From contig NZ_JAGYJH010000003.1 of assembly GCF_018402285.1 (NCBI RefSeq), forward strand, positions 496,001 to 560,000: a stretch of 64,000 nucleotides of DNA, given 5' to 3'. Shown piece after piece: positions 56,791 through 64,000 of this stretch. Origin of the DNA: Hyphomonas sp. (GTDB lineage Bacteria; Pseudomonadota; Alphaproteobacteria; Caulobacterales; Hyphomonadaceae). Below the pieces are notes generated by a model. That model saw only the letters and a list, made by a program, of their open reading frames with translations, was not told the DNA's origin and did no database searches. Each line of letters begins with the position of its first letter. Position 1 is the stretch's first letter. The position numbers were made by a program, and so were the translations under genes.

Positions 56791-57411
56791 TCAACCGGTC
56801 TGGTTGCACATGCTCAGGAAACGGTTGCGCAGGTCAGGATCGGATTTGAACACACCGGTAAACTGCGTCGTGATCGTAGTGACATGCTTGTGGTGAACGC
56901 CGCGCGTCGACATGCACTGATGCTCGGCTTCGATGAACACGGCGGTGCCCATCGGCGCGAGGCTCTCGGTGATGGCGTCGCAGATCTGCGCGGTCATCGT
57001 TTCCTGAGTCTGCAGGCGCTTTGCGAAAATCTCGACCACTCGGGCCAGCTTGGAAATGCCCACCACCGCATTCTGCGGCTTGTAGGCGACAAATGCTTTG
57101 CCGATAAAGGGGGCGATATGGTGCTCGCAATGGCTCTCGACCTCAATGTTGCGGAGCATGACGATGTCGTCATAGCCCTGCACATCCTCGAAGGTCCGGC
57201 TGAGGTATTTCACCGGGTCTTCGCCATAGCCTTCAAACCATTCCTTGTAGGCGTTGACGACGCGCTTGGGCGTGTCGAGCAGGCCTTCGCGGGCCGGATC
57301 GTCCCCGGCCCAGGCGATAAGCGTGCGGACTGCTTCTTCAGCTTCCTGCTGGCTGGGCCGGCGCACGGAATCCGGGCGCGCAATGTCATTCTTCGGAGTC
57401 AGGGCGTCCAT
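56791..57411 (-). CDS. folE: GTP cyclohydrolase I
   Basis: A 206-aa enzyme that opens GTP to 7,8-dihydroneopterin triphosphate for folate (and queuosine). The zinc and active-site motifs are ESHCEHHIAPF, RLQTQETMT and AEHQCMSTRGV. The start at the ATG ending at 57411 gives usual length; an earlier ATG at 57459 would add 16 residues. It ends in the terminator shared with the convergent gene. Confidence 0.94.
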   Translation of the reverse strand: MDALTPKNDIARPDSVRRPSQQEAEEAVRTLIAWAGDDPAREGLLDTPKRVVNAYKEWFEGYGEDPVKYLSRTFEDVQGYDDIVMLRNIEVESHCEHHIAPFIGKAFVAYKPQNAVVGISKLARVVEIFAKRLQTQETMTAQICDAITESLAPMGTAVFIEAEHQCMSTRGVHHKHVTTITTQFTGVFKSDPDLRNRFLSMCNQTG

Positions 57412-57459
57412 AGCCAATGTGAAGTCCTTCACTGAGGGACGGGGGTCGAGCCGGGGCAT

Positions 57460-57769
57460 CCCTTGAGGGTCGTTGACGCCCTCTTGCCCGGACTTAACGC
57501 CCGCCCGGAGTTGATACCCTCAGGGCGATACGAGGATACATAGGCCCGGCGGGGCTTTGTTTCCAGCGCTTTCTACGGGGAAACCCGACGGCCGGATGAC
57601 GGATTTCTTGGCTTTCCCAACGGAAAGTGGTAAGTCAGGCGCTATGTCGGGAAACAGGCCTTTAAATTCTTCGCGCTGTCGCTGTTGCTGCTGAAGCCGG
57701 GGCAGGCCATAGGGCTGCCCACAACCGGCCTGCGCGCTGATTTCACGACATTCCCATCCAAGAGAACCG
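57460..57769. other. intergenic region between folE and cysS
   Basis: About 310 bp between divergent genes. It should contain both promoters. No coding frame with family features and no strong hairpin is seen. Confidence 0.5.
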
Positions 57770-59155
57770 ATGACCCTCCGCATTTACGACACTGCCGCGC
57801 GCAAGAAGCGCGTCTTCGAGCCCCAGGACCCGAAGCGGATCACGATGTATGTCTGCGGCCCGACCGTCTACAACTACGCCCATATCGGCAATGCCCGCCC
57901 GCCGGTGGTGTTTGATGTCCTGCGCCGCGTGCTGGTTGCCCGCTACGGCGAGGACGCCGTCGTGTACGCCCGCAATATCACCGACATCGAGGACAAGATC
58001 ATCGCTGCCAGCCTCGCTTCAGGAGAGCCAATTGCGGCGATCACGAAGAAATATGCCGATATCTACAATGCAGACATCAAGGCGCTGAACGTCACACCGC
58101 CCAGCATCGAGCCCTGGGCGACCGCCCATGTGCCCGAAATGATCGAGATCATCGAAAAGCTGGTGCGCAAGAAATACGCCTATGTGGGCGAAACCGGCGT
58201 CTGGTTTTCAGTGCCCTCGATGCCCGATTATGGCCGCCTGTCGGGCCGCAAACCGGAAGACAATGAAGCGGGCGCCCGCGTGGCCGTGGACGAAGACAAG
58301 CGCGATCCGGCAGACTTTGCGCTCTGGAAATTCGCCAAGCCCGGTGAGCCCGAAGATGCGATCTGGGAGAGCCCCTGGGGCCGGGGCCGGCCGGGCTGGC
58401 ATATCGAATGCTCGGCCATGGCGGCAAAACATCTCGGCCGTACGATCGACATTCATGGCGGCGGCGTGGACCTGACCTTCCCTCATCATGAAAACGAGAT
58501 CGCCCAGTCCGAATGCGCCCATGGCGCAGAGCTTGCCCGCTACTGGATGCATAACGGCTTCCTCGACATGGCCGGGGAGAAGATGTCGAAATCGCTCGGC
58601 AACATCGTCACCGTGCATGACCTCCTGAAGGCATGGCCGGGCGAAGTGTTGCGCTTTGCATTGCTGACCGCCCATTACCGCGCCCAGCTCGACTGGACCG
58701 AAGACCTCTTGAAACAGGCCAAGACGACGCTCGACCGGATCTATGGCGCCCTTCGCCGCGTCTGGGCGGCTGAGGGCGGCGAGGCCCGCGACACCGGTGT
58801 CCTGCGCGCGCTCGAAGATGATCTGGGTACGCCAGACGCCCTGGCAGAGCTCTCCCGTCTCGCCAGCGAAGCCAATACCGCCGCCGACCTCAAGGATGCC
58901 GCAAGTATGGCCAACGCACGAGCTAACCTGCTGGCGGCCGGAAAACTGCTTGGCCTGCTGACCAAAACACCCAAGGAATGGGAGCAGGGCGGTGACACGG
59001 ATGAAAACACCCGGATCGATGCTCTTGTGCAGGCACGCGTCGATGCGCGCGCTGCCAGGGACTGGGCCGAAGCGGACCGTATCCGCAAGGCGCTGGCAGA
59101 CGAGGGGGTCGAGATCATGGACGGTCCGGCGGGGAGTACATGGCGGCGCATCTGA
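57770..59155 (+). CDS. cysS: cysteinyl-tRNA synthetase
   Basis: A 461-aa class I synthetase. The HIGH-type motif is YAHIGNARP (His38) and KMSKS is at 271-275. The zinc ligands are Cys29 (CGPTVYN), the Cys in WHIECSAM, and the HHENEIAQSE segment. Its stop overlaps the next gene start by 16 bp. Confidence 0.97.
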   Translation: MTLRIYDTAARKKRVFEPQDPKRITMYVCGPTVYNYAHIGNARPPVVFDVLRRVLVARYGEDAVVYARNITDIEDKIIAASLASGEPIAAITKKYADIYNADIKALNVTPPSIEPWATAHVPEMIEIIEKLVRKKYAYVGETGVWFSVPSMPDYGRLSGRKPEDNEAGARVAVDEDKRDPADFALWKFAKPGEPEDAIWESPWGRGRPGWHIECSAMAAKHLGRTIDIHGGGVDLTFPHHENEIAQSECAHGAELARYWMHNGFLDMAGEKMSKSLGNIVTVHDLLKAWPGEVLRFALLTAHYRAQLDWTEDLLKQAKTTLDRIYGALRRVWAAEGGEARDTGVLRALEDDLGTPDALAELSRLASEANTAADLKDAASMANARANLLAAGKLLGLLTKTPKEWEQGGDTDENTRIDALVQARVDARAARDWAEADRIRKALADEGVEIMDGPAGSTWRRI

Positions 59156-59718
59156 TCCGGCGGGGTTTTCTCGCGTCTGTCTCCGCAATCCTCCTGTCGG
59201 CCTGCCTGACACCGGCCAGACCTGTTGCCGAAGAGCCGGCGCCGGATGCCGGGCCAGCGCCGCTGACGCGCCTCTTCCTCGTGCGCCATGCCGAGAAGGA
59301 GACAGGGCCCGACCCTGTCCTGACGTCAGCCGGTGAAGCCCGCGCGGCAGCGCTGGCGGAACGACTGGCTGCAGAAGGCGTTACGGAAATATGGTCCACG
59401 CAAACCCGCCGCACGTTAAGCACTGCGCATCCGCTGGCGACCGAGCTGGGGCTATCTGTGCAGAGCTATGATCCCGCCGCTCTTCCGGCCTTTGCCGACC
59501 AGCTCGCTGACACGCCCGGCGTGAAGCTCGTCATTGGACATTCGAACACGACGGACGCCCTGGTCGCGCTGATCGGGGCAGACCCCGGCCCGCCGATTGA
59601 CGACGCCGCTGAGTTTGACCGTCTCTATGTCATCAAGATCACCGAAGGTTTGCAGATCAGCTCGACCATCGAGCGCTATGGCTCCTCATCTGCTGACGGG
59701 TTACAGCCGCGCCCATGA
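59140..59718 (+). CDS. histidine phosphatase (SixA/PGAM-like), probable lipoprotein
   Basis: A 192-aa exported protein with a lipobox (AILLSAC). The phosphatase motif is LFLVRHAEKE, with the second His in the LVIGHSNTTD segment. It probably dephosphorylates a small molecule or cell-wall compound in the periplasm. It overlaps cysS and the next gene and should be co-transcribed. Confidence 0.87.
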   Translation: MAAHLIRRGFLASVSAILLSACLTPARPVAEEPAPDAGPAPLTRLFLVRHAEKETGPDPVLTSAGEARAAALAERLAAEGVTEIWSTQTRRTLSTAHPLATELGLSVQSYDPAALPAFADQLADTPGVKLVIGHSNTTDALVALIGADPGPPIDDAAEFDRLYVIKITEGLQISSTIERYGSSSADGLQPRP

Positions 59719-60335
59719 ACCGCAACGGCACGAATGTCCCGGTCACCAACCTGCGCACTATGATGCGCTCGCTCGTCCTCAACACTGAAGGGGAAGACGT
59801 GACAGTGGCCGAGCTGCTTCAGGCCATCGGGCGGCGGGCACATGGTCCGGTCTTTCTGCTGCTGGGCTTCATTGCAGTCAGCCCGCTGACAATCATCCCG
59901 GGCGCCAACTGGTTTGTTGCCACTGTGATCCTCGTCTTTGCCCTGCAGGTTGTCTTCGGGTTCCGCCATCCGTGGCTTCCCAAGGGCGTGACCAAATTCA
60001 AGTTCAAGCGGGACCACCTCGTACAAGGCGTGGCGGCCGGCGAACGCTACGCCCACATGATCGACGCCCTGGTCAAGCCGCGCCTGACTTTCCTGACCGA
60101 GCCGCCTTTCATACAGATTGTTGCCCTGATCTGCGTTCTGGCCGCCCTGATTACCTATCCGCTGGGTCTTGTGCCGCTCGGGCCGCTGCTGCCGAGTCTT
60201 ACCGTATTGCTCTTCGGGCTGGCGCTGACGGCGCGCGATGGCTTCGTCCTGCTTCTGGCAGGCTGCGCCTTTGGCGGCGCTATCCTGCTGATGATGAGCC
60301 TTGCCCCTCGGCTCGTGGCGCTCTGGCCATTCTGA
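59715..60335 (+). CDS. exopolysaccharide synthesis protein ExoD family, second copy
   Basis: A 206-aa membrane protein similar in layout to the copy at 26343. It has the N-terminal TVAELLQAIGRRAHGPVFLL, the motif LTIIPGANWFVATVILVFAL and five membrane segments. It overlaps the phosphatase gene by 4 bp. The two ExoD proteins differ enough to be old paralogues. Confidence 0.87.
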   Translation: MNRNGTNVPVTNLRTMMRSLVLNTEGEDVTVAELLQAIGRRAHGPVFLLLGFIAVSPLTIIPGANWFVATVILVFALQVVFGFRHPWLPKGVTKFKFKRDHLVQGVAAGERYAHMIDALVKPRLTFLTEPPFIQIVALICVLAALITYPLGLVPLGPLLPSLTVLLFGLALTARDGFVLLLAGCAFGGAILLMMSLAPRLVALWPF

Positions 60336-60440
60336 GACGGGCTTGACCGGCCTCTCCAATCGTTAAGTTGACCTAGCGTTAGTTGACCGGCATCGACCGC
60401 GCATGGGCCGTTCGGCCTCATTTCTCCACCTCTCGCTTTT

Positions 60441-60490
60441 GGCCTGTCCGGGGTCTGTCCTTCAGAAGTCCGGGCAGGCCATTTTTTGGG
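60441..60490 (+). terminator. terminator after the second ExoD gene
   Basis: GGCCTGTCCGG (60441-60451) pairs with 60470-60480 using one wobble. ATTTTTT follows. It lies 105 bp after the stop and about 50 bp before the next gene. Confidence 0.75.
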
Positions 60491-60530
60491 GCCCTTGCCG
60501 CGCTGTGCCTGCCGGGCCATCTAGGCAGCC

Positions 60531-60974
60531 ATGAGCGAGCTCTATCACAATCGGATTCTGGAACTGGCGGCCGAAATCCCGCACCTCGGCCTGCTGGCGG
60601 ACGCCGAAGGCTCGGCCCTCAAGGTTTCCCGTGTTTGCGGCTCCACCGTTGGAGTTTCCGTCATCCTCGATGAAACCGGCGAGCGTATCAGGGAAATCTC
60701 CGTAGATCCAAAGGCTTGCGCCCTCGGGCAGGCGGCAACGTCCATCCTTTCCTCCAACGCCTTAGGCGCAACCGTTGGAGAAATCCGCGCTGCGCTGACA
60801 GCCCTGCGCGCGATGCTCAAAGAAGGCGGGGCCCCGCCCGAGGGCCGCTTCTGGGAGTTGCGCCATCTCGAGCCTGTCGCCGATTATCCGCCCCGCCATG
60901 CTTCCACGCTGCTCGCCTTTGAAGCTGCTGCTGCCGCTATCGACGAAGCGCTGGCAGCGCGGGCAGCTGTGTAA
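60531..60974 (+). CDS. iron-sulfur cluster assembly scaffold-like protein
   Basis: A 147-aa protein of the IscU/NifU-like fold. It begins LYHNRILELAAEIPHLG. The likely cluster cysteines lie in VSRVCGSTVGV and DPKACALGQAA, a pattern of an alphaproteobacterial scaffold group. Its role as an Fe-S scaffold is by family only. It overlaps yidD by one base. Confidence 0.83.
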   Translation: MSELYHNRILELAAEIPHLGLLADAEGSALKVSRVCGSTVGVSVILDETGERIREISVDPKACALGQAATSILSSNALGATVGEIRAALTALRAMLKEGGAPPEGRFWELRHLEPVADYPPRHASTLLAFEAAAAAIDEALAARAAV

Positions 60975-61300
60975 TGCGCCGGCGCGTCGCCTATGCGCTG
61001 CTGGCCATCTACAAGCATGGCCCAAGCCAGGCGCTGCAGCTGTTTGGCGCCCGCTGCCAGCACCATCCGACCTGCAGTGAATACGGCGCCGAATGCGTTG
61101 CCCGGCATGGTTGGTGGGCAGGGGGCTGGATGGCGCTCGCCCGCTTCATCCGCTGCCGTCCCGGTGGCAGCCATGGTATCGACCCACCCCCGGAATCAAA
61201 ACCCGCCATTCCGTTCTGGCAGCCCTGGCACTATGGCGACTGGAAATCCGGCCCCAGGAAGGGTTCAGCCGGCCTGGTTGAAACCCCGCCCGAGGCGTGA
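60974..61300 (+). CDS. yidD: membrane protein insertion efficiency factor YidD
   Basis: A 108-aa protein with the compact YidD pattern: CQHHPTCSEYGAECVARHG, then ALARFIRCRPGGSHGIDP. It helps YidC place inner-membrane proteins. Unlike most genomes it is not next to rpmH, rnpA or yidC here, but beside the Fe-S scaffold gene, a known alphaproteobacterial arrangement. Confidence 0.9.
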   Translation: MRRRVAYALLAIYKHGPSQALQLFGARCQHHPTCSEYGAECVARHGWWAGGWMALARFIRCRPGGSHGIDPPPESKPAIPFWQPWHYGDWKSGPRKGSAGLVETPPEA

Positions 61301-61359
61301 CATATGAGCCCCATGATCGAAGGTTTCTGTCTCACCGGGTTCACCCCGCGAACTCGCCA

Positions 61360-61410
61360 GGGTGCATGACGCACTCCTGAAGGCGCGCTCGCGTGCCCGT
61401 TCATGCACCC
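61360..61410 (+). promoter_or_regulatory. inverted repeat in the thrS leader
   Basis: GGGTGCATGA (61360-61369) and its exact complement TCATGCACCC (61401-61410) enclose 31 bases that can themselves fold (GCGCGC/GCGTGC). It lies 150 bp before thrS. It could be a leader RNA structure or a long operator. No T-box features are seen. Confidence 0.45.
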
Positions 61411-61562
61411 GCATAAAATCAACCGTCCCGGCTGCCCTGAAAACGGGGTAGGCATCCCGGCAAAGCCGAGTTAATCACGGCGCGCCAGAAGCCTTAACCG
61501 GATTCCCAGATTTTCCTGCGGGAACATGACGTTCCGCAGCCCGCCAAAGAAACCAAAGACCC

Positions 61563-63548
61563 ATGATCCAAGTCACGCTGCCTGATGGCTCGAAACGCGA
61601 ATACCAGGACGGCGCCTCGCCGCTGGACGTTGCCGAGTCGATCTCCAAATCCCTCGCCAAGAAGGCGCTCGCCGCCAAGGTCGACGGCCAGATGTGGGAC
61701 CTCGTCCGCCCGCTTGAAGGTGACGCCAGTGTCGCCATCATCACGGAGCGCGATGCAGAAGGCCTCGAATTAATCCGCCACGATGCGGCCCACGTTCTCG
61801 CCCAGGCCGTCCAGGAACTTTACCCCGACGCCCAGGTCACTATCGGGCCGGTCATCGATGACGGTTTCTACTATGACTTTGCCCGTAAGGAGCCGTTCTC
61901 AACGGATGATTTCGACCGGATCGAAGCGAAGATGCGCGAGATCGTCGACGCCGATTATCCGATCCAGCGCGAAGTCTGGGACAAGGACGCCGCAATCGCC
62001 GAGTTCAAGCGCATCGGCGAGGACTACAAGGCCCAGATCATCGATGACATCATTCCGCCCGGCGAAGCCATCACGGTCTACAAGCAGGGCAACTGGTTTG
62101 ACCTCTGCCGCGGCCCCCACCTTCCGTCCACGGGCAAACTGCCCAAGGCGTTCAAGCTGATGAAGCTCGCCGGTGCCTACTGGCGCGGCGACCACCGCAA
62201 TGAAATGCTCCAGCGGATGTACGGCACGGCCTGGGCGAGCGAGAAAGACCTCAAGGAACATCTCACGCGCCTGGAAGAGGCCGAAAAACGCGACCACCGG
62301 AAACTCGGTGCCCAGCTTGATCTGTTCCACCTCGATGGCATGGCAGCGGCGGGCTCGGTCTTCTGGCACCCGAATGGCTTTCAGGTCTGGCGCCAGATCG
62401 AAGCTTACATGCGCCGGCGCCTGGATACGTCGGGCTATGAGGAAATCAAGACGCCGCAGCTAATGGACTCCGTGCAGTGGGAGAAGTCCGGCCACTGGGG
62501 CAAGTATCGCGAGAACATGTTCATTGTGCCGGATTTTATTCCGGAGGGAGACGAAGGTGTAGAGATCTCCGTGCCCGAAAATGCAAAGCTCATGGCGCTG
62601 AAACCGATGAACTGCCCGGCGCATGTCGAGGTGTTCAAGTCCGGCCAGAAATCCTATCGCGACCTGCCGCTCCGCCTTGCCGAGTTCGGATGCTGTCACC
62701 GCAACGAACCGCACGGCGCCATCCACGGCATCATGCGGGTGCGCCAGTTCACGCAGGACGACGCGCACATCTTCTGCCGCGAAGACCAGATCGTTGAGGA
62801 ATCGATCCAGTTCTGCCGTCTGCTGGAAAGCGTCTACCGCGATTTCGGCTTCGAGAAGATTGCGGTCAAACTCTCCACGCGTCCCGATGTGCGCGCTGGC
62901 GATGATGCGACATGGGACCGGGCCGAGAACGGCCTCAAGGCGGCGGTTGATGCCGCTGGCCTGCCTTGCGAATTGTTGCCGGGCGAGGGCGCGTTCTATG
63001 GCCCCAAGCTCGAATTCCAGCTGACGGATGCCATTGGCCGGGTCTGGCAGTGCGGCACGCTCCAGCTCGACTATGTGCTGCCCGAACGTCTGGGGGCTGA
63101 GTATATTGCCTCCGATGGGTCGAAACAGCGTCCCGTGATGCTTCACCGCGCGATCCTTGGCTCCATGGAACGGTTCATCGGTATCCTGATCGAGGAGTTT
63201 GCCGGGGCCTTCCCGATCTGGCTGGCGCCGGTTCAGGTTGTGGTCGCTGCGATTTCGGATGATGCGGCCGGCGCATATGCCGAAGAGGTCGCTGCAGAGC
63301 TACGCAGGACGGGCCTCAGGGTGGAGGTCGACCGGCGCAACGAGACGATCAACTACAAGGTTCGTGAGCATTCCCTGCAGAAGGTCCCGGTCATTGCGGT
63401 GGTTGGCGCGCGGGAGGCCGAAGAACGCAAACTCGCCCTTCGCCGCCTTGGCTCGAACGGCCAGCAGGTCATCACGCTGGACGAAGCGCTTGTCTCGCTT
63501 ACCGTTGAGGCGCTGCCGCCGGACCTCAAGCGCGCGCGCGGCAGCTAA
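61563..63548 (+). CDS. thrS: threonyl-tRNA synthetase
   Basis: A 661-aa class II synthetase. The TGS domain (1-62) is followed by the editing domain with its His/Cys set ([23 protein letters not shown]). The catalytic core has zinc ligand Cys351 (MNCPAH) and QDDAHIF, and the anticodon domain follows. A 262-bp leader with an inverted repeat precedes it, which may control it. Confidence 0.97.
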   Translation: MIQVTLPDGSKREYQDGASPLDVAESISKSLAKKALAAKVDGQMWDLVRPLEGDASVAIITERDAEGLELIRHDAAHVLAQAVQELYPDAQVTIGPVIDDGFYYDFARKEPFSTDDFDRIEAKMREIVDADYPIQREVWDKDAAIAEFKRIGEDYKAQIIDDIIPPGEAITVYKQGNWFDLCRGPHLPSTGKLPKAFKLMKLAGAYWRGDHRNEMLQRMYGTAWASEKDLKEHLTRLEEAEKRDHRKLGAQLDLFHLDGMAAAGSVFWHPNGFQVWRQIEAYMRRRLDTSGYEEIKTPQLMDSVQWEKSGHWGKYRENMFIVPDFIPEGDEGVEISVPENAKLMALKPMNCPAHVEVFKSGQKSYRDLPLRLAEFGCCHRNEPHGAIHGIMRVRQFTQDDAHIFCREDQIVEESIQFCRLLESVYRDFGFEKIAVKLSTRPDVRAGDDATWDRAENGLKAAVDAAGLPCELLPGEGAFYGPKLEFQLTDAIGRVWQCGTLQLDYVLPERLGAEYIASDGSKQRPVMLHRAILGSMERFIGILIEEFAGAFPIWLAPVQVVVAAISDDAAGAYAEEVAAELRRTGLRVEVDRRNETINYKVREHSLQKVPVIAVVGAREAEERKLALRRLGSNGQQVITLDEALVSLTVEALPPDLKRARGS

Positions 63549-63554
63549 GGGCCG

Positions 63555-64000
63555 ATGACAACCCCGCGATCAGCGGTCAGAGTGGACAGAATGGCTTACG
63601 GACCTGTCTTTGCCGGACTGCTGCTGCTCTGGCCGCTGCTCGCCGTACTCGGCACGCTCGGCTTTGCCCCGTTGCTCGGGCTGACCGGCATTGCCGCGCT
63701 GCTCCTGGCGCGGCCGAAGATGCCGCCGCCGGTCTATGCACTCTTTGCGATCGCCTTTATCGGCTGGGCCGCGATCAGCGAAATCTGGTCGCCGGCCACC
63801 ACCCAGCTTGTCAGCGGCAGTCTCATTGAGGGCAACTTTGCTATCGGCGCGCGCAGCATCGTGGTGGTCCTGACGGCCACCTTCGCCATGCTGACGATTG
63901 CTGGCGCGATGCGGTCCCAGCTTGGCCCACAGACCCGGAAGTGGGTTTATGGCGTCCTCATCCTGCAGGGTGGGCTCGTCTTCATTTCGGCCCTCGTGGC
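63555..64000 (+). CDS. O-antigen ligase-like membrane protein, partial
   Basis: An open frame from ATG 63555 runs off the window. The 148 visible residues show four or so membrane segments (for example FAGLLLLWPLLAVLGTLGF and ALFAIAFIGWAAISEIWSP). The segment AISEIWSP is typical of Wzy/WaaL-type O-antigen ligase or polymerase proteins. An alternative start lies at 63591. The downstream part with the active-site His is outside the window. Confidence 0.7.
   Translation, partial: MTTPRSAVRVDRMAYGPVFAGLLLLWPLLAVLGTLGFAPLLGLTGIAALLLARPKMPPPVYALFAIAFIGWAAISEIWSPATTQLVSGSLIEGNFAIGARSIVVVLTATFAMLTIAGAMRSQLGPQTRKWVYGVLILQGGLVFISALV

Noticed and set aside
57520..57783. An 87-codon minus-strand frame between folE and cysS
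   Set aside because: It lies in the divergent promoter region, has low-complexity Gln repeats, no family features and overlaps the cysS start.
61301..61562. T-box riboswitch before thrS
   Set aside because: No T-box sequence or antiterminator-type stems, and T-boxes are rare in Alphaproteobacteria.

Overview
The window is GC-rich alphaproteobacterial chromosome. The sdhC-D-A-(orf)-B operon order, the hemC-hemD-mitofilin-hemY block, the envC-ctpA-divergent deacetylase-rppH string and the protein sequences point to Hyphomonadaceae, probably Hyphomonas or a close relative. This assignment rests on recognition of protein sequences, not on a search.

Layout. 1-4.3 kb: succinate dehydrogenase operon (minus) with its terminator. 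4.3-16.6 kb: DUF885 peptidase, ABC exporter, class-I amidotransferase, outer-membrane barrel, phosphomannomutase, a GST gene broken by an in-frame stop, UDP-glucose dehydrogenase, transaldolase-like protein, ThiD, PhzF-like protein, SDR. 16.6-23 kb: tRNA-Thr, the haem block hemC-hemD-mitofilin-hemY (minus), a second DUF885 lipoprotein. 23-27 kb: a decayed GH43 pseudogene, acyl-CoA dehydrogenase, DUF3429, DsbB, ExoD, tRNA-Leu(CAA).

27.1-42.6 kb is an accessory island inserted at the 3' end of tRNA-Leu. It starts with a tyrosine integrase preceded by repeat and palindrome sequences. It also holds fragments of a DNA methyltransferase and of two further integrases, one IS3-family element, and three large related genes. 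Two of these genes encode TIR - STAND NTPase - transmembrane - WD40 proteins of 1574 and 1210 aa. The third encodes a TIR - transmembrane - WD40 protein of 823 aa that lacks the NTPase and starts 6 bp after the 1574-aa gene. The 1574-aa protein carries 18 almost identical WD40 repeats that differ at a few positions, resembling fungal NLR repeat arrays. I read the three genes as a candidate NLR-like immune (anti-phage) locus. A degenerate copy of the tRNA-Leu/att junction lies just beyond the last TIR gene and probably marks the right end of the island.

42.6-64 kb is core genome again: an Lrp regulator divergent from an Asp/Glu racemase-like gene, ThpR, DUF2853, a Bax-inhibitor-1 protein, mdh, ABM and GNAT proteins, two PepSY proteins, a frameshifted hypothetical gene, then an envelope and housekeeping run (EnvC, CtpA, divergent deacetylase, RppH, alpha/beta hydrolase, class IV aminotransferase, sulfotransferase-like), folE, cysS, SixA-like phosphatase, a second ExoD, an Fe-S scaffold, YidD, thrS with a structured leader, and the start of a probable O-antigen ligase cut by the window edge.
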